A DNA stretch of 31,948 nt, from positions 1 through 31,948 of IMG/VR virus record IMGVR_UViG_3300048102_000188; one strand, given 5' to 3'. The notes below the pieces were generated by a model. It was not told where the DNA came from. It was given only the letters and a program-made list of their open reading frames with translations, and made no database searches. The DNA is from a virus. Positions 20,401-25,823 of the stretch are shown in pieces (positions within the stretch are counted from its first letter, which is position 1; each line of letters opens with the position of its first letter). The translations under genes and the position numbers were made by a program.

Positions 20401-22061
20401 GTCCTACTAGTCTGACGTGGACTACAGGAAGTGGTGGTGGGCAAGGATGGAATGATGTTGACTCTCTTGTTAGTGGAACTGGAACAGAATATCGGTTTGG
20501 TACAGGAGGTTCTGGTTCATCGCCAGGCGGTAACGCTGGACTTGGTTATTGGGGTAATGGTGCTTCAGGTGGTGGCGGTGGTGGATCCACTGGTATTTTC
20601 TGGGATGGTGCTATTCCTATTTGTGGCGCAGGCGGCGGTGGCGGCGGCGGTGGATCAGGTGGTGGTTTCAACGGTGGTGGTACTACTGATGGATGCTACG
20701 CTGGGGGTAATAACCAAGGTGCATCATCTAACTTAAATTCACAAACATCTGCACTCGACTTTACCTTTGGTGCTAATGGTACTACTGGTAACTGCACCGC
20801 TGGTGGCGGTGGAGGAGGCGGCGGTGGCGTCGGTATTGGTGGACAAGCTAACGGTGGTACTGGTGGACAAGCAGGTGTTGGACATAATGGTAATGGTGGT
20901 GGTACTGGTGGTGCTCGTGGTAGATCTGCTTACAGATCTGATTATTGTTCAGCATCATGGAGCACTGCAGGTAATGGTGGTAATCCAGGAAATTCTGGTG
21001 GTTCTGGATATGTTCAGATTAGAGTTCAAGATGAAAGTGAGCAGGATGGAAGACTAGGTGGTGGCGGTGGTCAAGGTGCTACATTAATCCTTTCTATTGC
21101 CAACGTTAATACATCTGTTACATGTGGTCTACAATCTGCTGGTTCTAATGGTGGTGATGGATCTGCAAACGGTGGTGTTGGTAATGTTACAGCAGAATTT
21201 AGAGGAACATTACCTGGCGAAGAAATAGAGGGAACTCTATCTAATCCTGAAGGTGGATATTATGAATGTGATTTAACAGGTGTACCTGGTGCTACAAGAT
21301 TTGATGATGGTATTTGGAAACTTTCTAGTGCTGATGGTGATACTAAAGAAGTTCTTTTGAAACCAGTAACTCCTGGCAATGGAACTGGAAATAATGGTAA
21401 ATTCCAGATGTCTACTAGTGGCAATGGTGATTCCCCAACATATGGTACTCGTTCTAATAGATACTTACCTTTTGCAGGTCCAGGTACTAGAGAATATACA
21501 ATTGGTCCTTTAGATCTATCTAATGTAGAAAAGATTGAATGGTCAGTTATTCGTGGTACTAGTTTGAATGGTGGTGAAACACCTGACGAGGATCTTTTAC
21601 TCTATTATAGTGTTGTTGGTTCATCAACAGTAAATCTATTAGGAGTTGTTAAATCTTCTACTGGTGGTGATTCAACTTGGTCAGAAACTTCTATAGATAT
21701 TCCTGAAAATAGTAATGCAAGAGCATCAGCAGTTGAATTATTTGTGAGACAAACTAGAGTTCTTACTCAAGATGATAACTCTGATCCTACTCTAGACAAC
21801 TACGGTATCTCTGGCATGGCACTATTTTATGGTGAGATTACAACTAGAGTATTCACACCAACAGATGGTACAGAAATTTGTGACATTGATTTTATTGACA
21901 GAACTGTTAATGTTATTGAGTCTGGTTTATCTTCTGATGAGGGACTATTCACAATGAGTTCTTCCACACCTATTACAGTTACAGCAGAAGCTATTCCAGA
22001 AGTCAATATTCCTTTAATTACAAAGTACCACAGAGTCAAGTACCTAATCAAAGCCGTCTAA
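17490..22061 (+). CDS. Large collar-domain adhesin with glycine-rich section
   Basis: 1523 aa; its ATG overlaps the previous stop codon by one base (TGATG). Domain order: a collar domain at residues 57-86 (YKGYLYCDGSELNIRDYP) with a GTFNLPDYRDRIIVGIG half near 227; histidine pairs EHNH (H326, H328) and GHSHG (H377, H379); a beta module near 480-625; a long glycine-rich region (about 790-1235); a second beta module near 1325-1450; and a C-terminus ending YHRVKYLIKAV. Glycine-rich stretches in phage adhesins (for example the polyglycine-II bundle of Salmonella phage S16 gp38) carry receptor-binding loops, and this section is the natural candidate for host recognition. It is the largest of the three collar paralogues and the last fibre gene before the chaperone-like gene. 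Confidence 0.8.
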   Translation: MTVSYRNKFTAYKQEHEANYASIGSIFPVPVDTFSTDPAHALGGAGSGGLNMEHSYKGYLYCDGSELNIRDYPQLYSTIRNTYGGSTTSRPTQSANAGGMRRILWIGNKCFINFYRDPGIASGNKLPYPYGTAFRMQDDTGSTPAGPGLGSMPSGDWEYSIFYVTKVPTETLSSAQLPSGEFAYEIVFPDTIDPATLPKNNVDITTGTHPTILLNKSFTFADSPHQVGTFNLPDYRDRIIVGIGDVDGEGTPTVENALVNSVGQTGGRWYISKDQILDGGVFFSVGDVRTTGYQNISADVFTYVTGKVEFRIGPIDDHIFNRPVEHNHYILSSIADDSVDNERDGVPIDEFAVNYTTQRANILPFEPVGQGGLALGHSHGLTREKLNDPSLATFGNTPGPGGVDPNQPADIFWDVSDPELVSYLTPISGGRIGYDDVSLEPHGPGTGEWEGFVKPGVAQSNVYLAFGYRATATGFDNPDQLKLSRSVTYTLDFTGYTQLYVFAVAGNDSNGGERPNNENEGLYCIFSDGTELRLFPSVNDYRIENGLEGAEAFALYDAIHSNWREFIIDIPTALQDQPNQNIQLKQTLRAGTEQDSGVPAGNDNANDMLGIQGIGLRGGIIEDPPEPDGCYPITGSPIVPVLTAVFDSANNIVLVTTPEAHGFSKGDYITIQGAIPEDQGMYNGTFQILESQFSSTAFAYTPESTPTLGQASGTVAVRIAAGTFEDVVSTPSPRLYVVDGQTKIGGKADVFTPPGTGTVFQNDELVSQGSFTLPAIAASAGDVTRIDIVLKAPGGGGGGTSGDGGNGGFSYATFDIGGATYTCYAYGGNGGSAGDNGGNGGNGGTYLVPAALLAMDNVSISGSSNGASGSNGGNFGSGTINGGSGSGDGGVGGFGTSGTFTITTDTGFVTQGGSSWNAPSNAGVTARTVTIKAAGGGGGGGNGNGNSGCNNSANGGSGGAGALVTANLGFGPTSLTWTTGSGGGQGWNDVDSLVSGTGTEYRFGTGGSGSSPGGNAGLGYWGNGASGGGGGGSTGIFWDGAIPICGAGGGGGGGGSGGGFNGGGTTDGCYAGGNNQGASSNLNSQTSALDFTFGANGTTGNCTAGGGGGGGGGVGIGGQANGGTGGQAGVGHNGNGGGTGGARGRSAYRSDYCSASWSTAGNGGNPGNSGGSGYVQIRVQDESEQDGRLGGGGGQGATLILSIANVNTSVTCGLQSAGSNGGDGSANGGVGNVTAEFRGTLPGEEIEGTLSNPEGGYYECDLTGVPGATRFDDGIWKLSSADGDTKEVLLKPVTPGNGTGNNGKFQMSTSGNGDSPTYGTRSNRYLPFAGPGTREYTIGPLDLSNVEKIEWSVIRGTSLNGGETPDEDLLLYYSVVGSSTVNLLGVVKSSTGGDSTWSETSIDIPENSNARASAVELFVRQTRVLTQDDNSDPTLDNYGISGMALFYGEITTRVFTPTDGTEICDIDFIDRTVNVIESGLSSDEGLFTMSSSTPITVTAEAIPEVNIPLITKYHRVKYLIKAV
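19858..21190 (+). repeat. Glycine-rich coding section (GGN repeats)
   Basis: Dense runs of GGT/GGC/GGA codons encode many G4-G8 clusters (for example near 19870, 20295, 20575, 20635 and 20805), broken by Asn, Ser, Thr and scattered Cys. Two modules share the same order: a hydrophobic strand ending IDIVLKAPGGG or TVTIKAAGGG, then glycine clusters. GGN repetition makes this a likely recombination and slippage point. Codon choice varies within the runs, so the repeat is maintained at protein level and is not pure DNA slippage. Confidence 0.75.
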
Positions 22062-22073
22062 ATACTATGACGG
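22054..22073 (+). terminator. Hairpin with a late-promoter-like CTAAATA in its loop
   Basis: CCGTC (22054-22058) and GACGG (22069-22073) form a 5-bp GC-rich stem immediately around the stop codon of the adhesin gene. The loop holds CTAAATAC, one mismatch from the T4 late core when read as TCTAAATA. It could end the fibre message, restart late transcription for the chaperone gene, or both. The arrangement recalls the hairpin-promoter fusion at 424-456. No U-tract follows. Confidence 0.4.
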
Positions 22074-22096
22074 TATGAGATCCCTAATCTAATACA

Positions 22097-22921
22097 ATGA
22101 ACGAGTATTCTTCACAAGATGTAGCACTATATTTAAATGCCATTAATAGAACAATGGCAAAAAATGGTGTAACGAAAGTTATTACTGATGATTTCTGGAA
22201 AGACGAAATTGTCCCTATTCTATATCCTATTTGGGATTCTGATAGGGATAAATTAGAAAGTTTTATCAGGTATAAGACTGGTGTCGCCTTGATGAACAAG
22301 AACAAGTTTCAAAGAAATCAAAAAACAGGTGAATATAAGTGGGTTTCATATGAAATGAATCTCGATGCATTTGAGAAGGCAGAGATTGATGACTTATACA
22401 CCAAGCTAGATGCAAAATTTATTGAGTTTAGAGACTTAAGTGATATTGATCTTGAGGGTAAACTTGCTTCACAGTTTGCTGCTGATGAATACACAAACTG
22501 GACTAAGATTACAATAGTCAGAAATTTCCTACTTATGGATAGTGACTGGTCACAACTTGGAGATGCTCCTCTTACTGATGATGAGAAAGCACAGTGGGTT
22601 GCATATAGAAAGAAATTAAGGGATATTCCACAAGAGCAACTATCAATTCCTCCTAGTAACGTTAAGTTTCCAATTAGTCCTAAGAAATATGCAGAAATGC
22701 TAGTTGAGAACTCTGAATTGGGAGCGTATCTAGCATCTGATGAACAATTCTTCCACATTGCTCAGTCAGTGTATCGCAAGTTTGCTAGTAGATCAATGTC
22801 TTATATGGCAATGGCAATCACTACTAAGCAAGTGGATGGAATGCCACAAAACAGAGTATACAGTGAGAGTAATACTCTTGATGCTATTTTACGAGCTATT
22901 GATGACGGAGGACTTGACTGA
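22097..22921 (+). CDS. Protein with tail-assembly-chaperone motif
   Basis: 274 aa. Residues 142-178 (RNFLLMDSDWSQLGDAPLTD... then WVAYRKKLRDIP) match the phage tail-assembly-chaperone family (PF16778-like; the family signature is R-x-LL-x-SDW-x-Q-x-xDxPL...W-x-xYRxxLRdiP). Members sit directly downstream of tail-fibre genes and help fold or attach the fibres, as here. The N-terminal 130 residues, which include a GEYKWVSYEMN stretch, and the C-terminal 80 residues are not recognised. At 274 aa it is longer than the usual stand-alone chaperone (about 150-200 aa), so extra structural roles are possible. No strong ribosome site is visible. The next gene overlaps its stop codon. Confidence 0.7.
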   Translation: MNEYSSQDVALYLNAINRTMAKNGVTKVITDDFWKDEIVPILYPIWDSDRDKLESFIRYKTGVALMNKNKFQRNQKTGEYKWVSYEMNLDAFEKAEIDDLYTKLDAKFIEFRDLSDIDLEGKLASQFAADEYTNWTKITIVRNFLLMDSDWSQLGDAPLTDDEKAQWVAYRKKLRDIPQEQLSIPPSNVKFPISPKKYAEMLVENSELGAYLASDEQFFHIAQSVYRKFASRSMSYMAMAITTKQVDGMPQNRVYSESNTLDAILRAIDDGGLD

Positions 22922-23310
22922 TGGCACTTATCTCTTTAAATCCAAAAACAATTGGTGAAATGTGTGCTCGTTTAGCAGAGCTAGAGAACAAATTTGTTAT
23001 GGTAGTAGATAATACTGCATATGATTCAATGTCTTCTGATAATAAAGCATTGATGTATGCATATTATAAGAGTGTAGACGAGAATGGTGAAGCACAATGG
23101 ATCATTCCTGAGAGTGAGATTGATGAAATCTTCGCACAAAAGCATACATTTTATGTGTTCAAGACTGAGCAGATTGCTGTAGACAATTGCTGTGACTGGT
23201 TCCCACAACCACAAAATTTACCAAACGCAGCATTTAGAATTCCTGCATATATTGTCAAACCTAATGGGACAATCCCTTACATCAACGAAGATCCTTCAAA
23301 TCCTGGTTGA
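22921..23310 (+). CDS. Unknown protein coupled to the chaperone-like gene
   Basis: 129 aa, soluble, family not recognised. The ATG overlaps the upstream TGA by one base, and a strong GGAGG ribosome site (22907-22911) lies 9 bp before it, so co-translation with the chaperone-like gene is likely. The sequence mixes an N-terminal helix (IGEMCARLAELENKFVMVVD) with an aromatic centre and a Pro/Asn-rich C-terminus (WFPQPQNLPNAAF...). Its place at the end of the fibre operon suggests a second assembly factor or a small virion protein; this is inference from position only. Its TGA stop lies inside the -35 box of the next promoter. Confidence 0.75.
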   Translation: MALISLNPKTIGEMCARLAELENKFVMVVDNTAYDSMSSDNKALMYAYYKSVDENGEAQWIIPESEIDEIFAQKHTFYVFKTEQIAVDNCCDWFPQPQNLPNAAFRIPAYIVKPNGTIPYINEDPSNPG

Positions 23311-23335
23311 CACGCCATCGATGGTGTGATAGGAT
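23307..23335 (+). promoter_or_regulatory. Sigma70-like promoter with palindromic operator in the spacer
   Basis: TTGACA (23307-23312, perfect -35), a 17-bp spacer and TAGGAT (23330-23335, 4/6 to TATAAT). The -35 overlaps the TGA stop of the previous gene. Bases 23311-23328 form CACGCCATC|GATGGTGTG, a 9+9 palindrome with one mismatched pair that covers essentially the whole spacer, as a repressor or spacer-binding regulator site would. It would drive the small-gene block starting at 23357. It is placed as an early or host-polymerase promoter, in contrast to the late promoter of the virion genes. Confidence 0.6.
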
Positions 23336-23356
23336 GACCTCATCTAGCATTCAACT

Positions 23357-23641
23357 ATGAAGGTTCCCACCAAACCAGAACTCACACATATGCAGATCCA
23401 AGCTATTTTAAGGGAAAATTCAATTCCTGAGGATCAGATCAAGTATATTGGTGATAAAGAATACACAACACAATATGCTGCCCATCCTGAATACCATGGA
23501 GATATTATGCCATGGTATTTGATTGGTGGTGAGCATGAGGTGCCAGTTTGTGACATTGGATCAATTGATCAGGTAGACGAAGACGACTGTGTGCCTGAAA
23601 ATGATGGTTGGGGTCCTGCTGGTCCCCCACCTGAAAATTAA
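23357..23641 (+). CDS. Unknown small acidic protein
   Basis: 94 aa, not recognised. The N-terminal third (PTKPELTHMQIQAILREN) looks helical. The rest is rich in Tyr, His, Pro and acidic residues (HPEYHGDIMPWYLIGGEHEVP) and ends in a low-complexity GWGPAGPPPEN tail. It is the first gene after the spacer-palindrome promoter. Codon use, with T- and A-ending codons, matches its neighbours, which supports it being a true gene. No function is proposed. Confidence 0.7.
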   Translation: MKVPTKPELTHMQIQAILRENSIPEDQIKYIGDKEYTTQYAAHPEYHGDIMPWYLIGGEHEVPVCDIGSIDQVDEDDCVPENDGWGPAGPPPEN

Positions 23642-23660
23642 TTTGTTTCGATTTCCCCTT

Positions 23661-23690
23661 AAACCACTGCAAACCACTAGAAACCGACTA
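23661..23690 (+). repeat. Three tandem 10-bp direct repeats upstream of a small gene
   Basis: AAACCACTGC, AAACCACTAG and AAACCGACTA follow one another without a gap and end beside TATACT (23689-23694), which abuts the ATG at 23695. A 10-bp period puts each copy on the same face of the helix, as for a cooperative activator or repressor. A promoter using that TATACT would start transcription inside the next gene, so the site's role is unsettled. Confidence 0.5.
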
Positions 23691-23694
23691 TACT

Positions 23695-23883
23695 ATGAAC
23701 TGGGACACTTCTAAAGAAGAAAAACGCAAAGACGCATTCTTTATTTTTTATGAGAGTGTTCTGAAACCAGATCACGAACTACGTCAGGATGCACATGATC
23801 AGCAATGCTATCATGAACTGCTAGAATGGCGTGGAGAGATCATTGAATACTTAGACCGTCGTCGTAATGAGGAATTTTCATGA
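23695..23883 (+). CDS. Unknown 62-aa charged protein
   Basis: Short, highly charged and probably all-helical (NWDTSKEEKRKDAFFIFYE..., then ELLEWRGEIIEYLDRRRNEE). The family is not recognised. Its stop codon overlaps the start of the next gene (ATGA), the first of several such joins. The start is directly preceded by TATACT and the 10-bp repeats, with no ribosome site visible, so the real message may come from upstream. Confidence 0.65.
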   Translation: MNWDTSKEEKRKDAFFIFYESVLKPDHELRQDAHDQQCYHELLEWRGEIIEYLDRRRNEEFS

Positions 23884-24125
23884 GCAGTCCCATTGTTGGT
23901 ACTGATACCACCTATGAAGAACATCGTAGGGATCGATTACAAGAGTGTATCGAGGACTATCTCCAAGATGGTTTTGGAGACAATACTGATCCACGATACG
24001 TATATGAAGAAATGCTAGTAGTTATTCAACAGCTAGCAGACTATCATGAAAAGCATCGAGCACGTTACACAGAACTAAAAAATTACATGCTCGGTTATAA
24101 TAATCATCTTCCTGATAGATTTTGA
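23880..24125 (+). CDS. Unknown 81-aa protein
   Basis: Starts at an ATGA overlap with the previous gene, so translation is probably coupled. The protein is acidic and mostly helical (EEHRRDRLQECIEDYLQDGFG, then YEEMLVVIQQLADYHEKH). No catalytic motif is visible. The next gene starts inside its stop codon. This compact chain is typical of cyanophage accessory regions. Confidence 0.68.
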   Translation: MSSPIVGTDTTYEEHRRDRLQECIEDYLQDGFGDNTDPRYVYEEMLVVIQQLADYHEKHRARYTELKNYMLGYNNHLPDRF

Positions 24126-24382
24126 TGGATAAAAAAGAGAGAATCCTGCTTGCATTACAGGATATACATACTGTGACCAAACTGATTGATGGCATTGACT
24201 ATCACGGTTACATGATTAATAAACTTATCATGGTTGAGGTCGAACTAGAACGGCAACTTACTAATTTGATTCACAATGAACGAAGAGGAATTCAAAGCAG
24301 CAATCCAGAATATGCTGCAGATGCAAAATTCAGTACAGAACAACAACGATCAGAATTTTCAGATTCTGCAGGCACAAATTGA
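24125..24382 (+). CDS. Unknown 85-aa protein with overlapping 3' end
   Basis: I start this gene at the ATG at 24125, which overlaps the upstream TGA (TGATG). A TTG one codon earlier is possible but less likely. Residues 1-50 look like a genuine helical protein (KKERILLALQDIHTVTKLIDG). The last 35 residues (NERRGIQSSNPEYAADAK...) are low in hydrophobic content and share their DNA with the next gene for 107 bp, so they may be a run-on tail or reflect a lost stop. Function unknown. Confidence 0.55.
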   Translation: MDKKERILLALQDIHTVTKLIDGIDYHGYMINKLIMVEVELERQLTNLIHNERRGIQSSNPEYAADAKFSTEQQRSEFSDSAGTN

Positions 24383-24485
24383 TAGACTGCAGACACAACT
24401 GAATGAACTGAATGATCTCAAAGAGATGTTCAGATTACCCAAACCACAGAACAAAGATCGCAAGTTGTTCGATGAACAAGAATGA
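24276..24485 (+). CDS. Small coiled-coil protein
   Basis: 69 aa, almost entirely Gln/Asn/Leu-rich heptads (residues about 18-52: FQILQAQIDRLQTQLNELND), a clear coiled-coil candidate that would oligomerise. It overlaps the previous gene by 107 bp in another frame, and of the two this frame reads as the more protein-like in the shared stretch. There is no obvious ribosome site, so it depends on coupling. Its end overlaps the next gene by 14 bp. Confidence 0.6.
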   Translation: MNEEEFKAAIQNMLQMQNSVQNNNDQNFQILQAQIDRLQTQLNELNDLKEMFRLPKPQNKDRKLFDEQE

Positions 24486-24786
24486 TTTTGAATTGCTACA
24501 ACCTGTTGAATACGATGGTATCAAAGGTTATATTTCCTTTATCGATGATGCTTATCTAACGATTTGCTTCATCGATCAACCTCTTCCTGAATCAGCAAAT
24601 TCACGATGGGGTCGTCATTATGTTAACATTTTAGTATACCCTTGTTATTGGCATGAAATACGCTGTCGTTTGGATGAAGAACAAGAAGAAGGGATGCACG
24701 TCCCGCCAACAAGCGACCTTTTACAATTTGGACGATGCCGCTCAGTGGGAGCAGCACATAAACAGAACCCTACACGTAAGAACTGA
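24472..24786 (+). CDS. Unknown 104-aa beta-rich protein
   Basis: The start at 24472 (MNKNDFELLQPVEYDG) is preferred to an upstream in-frame ATG at 24412, because the 20 residues between lie under the coiled-coil gene and look non-native. Residues 1-65 read as a small beta-sheet domain (GIKGYISFIDDAYLTICFID, then HYVNILVYPCYWHEIR) of a kind common in cyanophages without assigned function. The C-terminal 40 residues are less natural and share DNA with a second short frame (24674-24814). The gene may originally have ended near residue 70. Confidence 0.65.
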   Translation: MNKNDFELLQPVEYDGIKGYISFIDDAYLTICFIDQPLPESANSRWGRHYVNILVYPCYWHEIRCRLDEEQEEGMHVPPTSDLLQFGRCRSVGAAHKQNPTRKN

Positions 24787-24814
24787 CATCATTCCTATTT
24801 TCAATGACAATTGA
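24674..24814 (+). CDS. Unlisted 46-aa protein overlapping two neighbours
   Basis: Reading the +1 frame under the end of the previous gene gives a 46-aa product from ATG 24674. Its central part (RQQATFYNLDDAAQWEQHIN) and end (RTDIIPIFNDN) look far more protein-like than the frame above it. It begins Met-Lys-Asn-Lys-Lys-Lys. It overlaps the previous gene by 113 bp and the next by 11 bp. It may be a real micro-gene, or the displaced C-terminus of the previous gene after a frameshift. Function unknown. Confidence 0.5.
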   Translation: MKNKKKGCTSRQQATFYNLDDAAQWEQHINRTLHVRTDIIPIFNDN

Positions 24815-25019
24815 GCTAATGACTTACACTAAAGAACAATTGATTGATGCACTCGTTCATGAATGGGAGTATCTCTGTCATGATGATTATGATCCAGAAG
24901 ATGACACACCAGAGGAGTATCGTTTGAAGATGGAGTTTCTCACCATTGAAGAACTGATTGAAGAAACATCAACTGGTGAAGGTTACACACTAGATGAGTT
25001 CATGGACAACCATGGGTGA
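24804..25019 (+). CDS. Unknown 71-aa acidic protein
   Basis: Very acidic (DDYDPEDDTPEEYRLKMEF, then TIEELIEETSTGEGYTLDEF), probably helical. A second in-frame ATG at 24819 is an alternative start. Small acidic phage proteins often act as DNA mimics or host-protein inhibitors, but nothing here singles out a target. An intergenic gap with a promoter follows. Confidence 0.65.
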   Translation: MTIELMTYTKEQLIDALVHEWEYLCHDDYDPEDDTPEEYRLKMEFLTIEELIEETSTGEGYTLDEFMDNHG

Positions 25020-25040
25020 CAGTTGAGCTAGTGTCCACTC

Positions 25041-25073
25041 GACCTTCCGCATGACCTCCGCACCCCTTATAAT
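25041..25073 (+). promoter_or_regulatory. Promoter with perfect TATAAT and repeat-occupied -35 region
   Basis: TATAAT at 25068-25073, 25 bp before an ATG with an AAGGGAG ribosome site. There is no TTGACA at the usual distance. Instead, two imperfect 12-bp tandem units, GACCTTCCGCAT and GACCTCCGCACC (25041-25064), fill that position, suggesting an activator-dependent promoter. The GC-rich repeats stand out from the AT-rich surroundings. Confidence 0.5.
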
Positions 25074-25098
25074 ATAGAGGTCACCAAGGGAGCACCCA

Positions 25099-25377
25099 AT
25101 GCAACTCACTAACTCTGTCTGTATCGTTGACTTCTTCCCTGAAGCATTCATTGCTGAAGCATGTGACGTTCACGGTATTAAAACATGTGTCAAGCGTTTT
25201 GTCAAGCGTGTTACCTTCCCTTCCGATTATGGTAAGGACATGGTATCATGGTCAACCATCACAGCACTGACTTTCTCTCATGAAGTCAACTCACGTATCG
25301 CTAGTGGTGCAGATGTTACTGCATTTCACACTGATAAGTGTCCTGACCGTTACTCTGGTTTCTCCTGTGTCTGCTGA
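25099..25377 (+). CDS. Unknown 92-aa Cys-containing protein
   Basis: Preceded by a good ribosome site (AAGGGAG, about 6 bp before the ATG) and a TATAAT promoter, so it is the first gene of its message. The N-terminus NSVCIVDFFPEAFIAEACD and the Cys residues spaced through the sequence, including a terminal CVC, are notable: the five or six Cys could bind metal or form disulphides. The family is not recognised. Confidence 0.7.
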   Translation: MQLTNSVCIVDFFPEAFIAEACDVHGIKTCVKRFVKRVTFPSDYGKDMVSWSTITALTFSHEVNSRIASGADVTAFHTDKCPDRYSGFSCVC

Positions 25378-25423
25378 GAGGCACCTAGGAGCGACTACAA
25401 TGCCCCTTTAACCTATTATTGCT

Positions 25424-25600
25424 ATGAACACTCGTTCTATGGAACTGACCGTTAATCAGGTCAATTTCATTATTGATATGATGTGGGATACAGATCCCAA
25501 AGTTAGCGAGAAACTTGCGAAGCAGAATCAAGTAGATGATATTCAATTACACGATCAACTTCAACACCAACTTCACAACAATCCTAGAACAAATGACTAG
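25424..25600 (+). CDS. Unlisted 58-aa protein
   Basis: An ATG-started frame in what would otherwise be a gap. The product begins MNTRSMELTVNQVNFIIDMM and ends in a His/Gln-rich tail (QLHDQLQHQLHNNP). The first 40 residues are amphipathic and plausible. The TAG stop overlaps the ATG of the next gene (ATGACTAG), as in the rest of this block. Function unknown. Confidence 0.5.
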   Translation: MNTRSMELTVNQVNFIIDMMWDTDPKVSEKLAKQNQVDDIQLHDQLQHQLHNNPRTND

Positions 25601-25787
25601 CTTCGACACCTTTATTGAAAAAATGGCATCACAACCTGATGTTATCGCCGCTGTTGCTAAGAGCAACCAAGAATGGGAGGAAGCAGCAGCAGCAGAACTA
25701 GAAATCACTGTAGACGAACTCTTGTCTCAGTTGAACAGTCGTGTGACAGATGGCAAACTGCCACACCAGAGGATGCACGGTCACTGA
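25593..25787 (+). CDS. Unknown 64-aa helical protein
   Basis: The start at 25593 is chosen over an in-frame ATG at 25536, because the upstream part lies entirely under the previous small gene and reads as noise, while 25593 makes an 8-bp overlap typical of the region. The product is helical and acidic (MTSFDTFIEKMASQPDVIAA, then EWEEAAAAELEITVDELL). Family not recognised. Confidence 0.6.
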   Translation: MTSFDTFIEKMASQPDVIAAVAKSNQEWEEAAAAELEITVDELLSQLNSRVTDGKLPHQRMHGH

Positions 25788-25791
25788 TCCT

Positions 25792-25800
25792 TGCTATACT
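25792..25800 (+). promoter_or_regulatory. Extended -10 promoter TGC-TATACT
   Basis: TATACT at 25795-25800 preceded by TGC, giving an extended -10 (TGn). No acceptable -35 lies 17 bp upstream. It is 23 bp before the ATG of the 150-aa gene, a sensible distance for a short leader. Confidence 0.45.
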
Positions 25801-25823
25801 AAGTACATCAACACAAAAGACAC

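Noticed and set aside
20295-20690. GGN runs as a simple DNA microsatellite
   Set aside because: Codons within the runs mix GGT, GGC and GGA without a fixed period, so the repetition is held at protein level.
23689-23694. TATACT as a promoter -10 for the 62-aa gene
   Set aside because: The start of transcription would fall inside the coding sequence, and there is no -35; kept only as part of the repeat entry.
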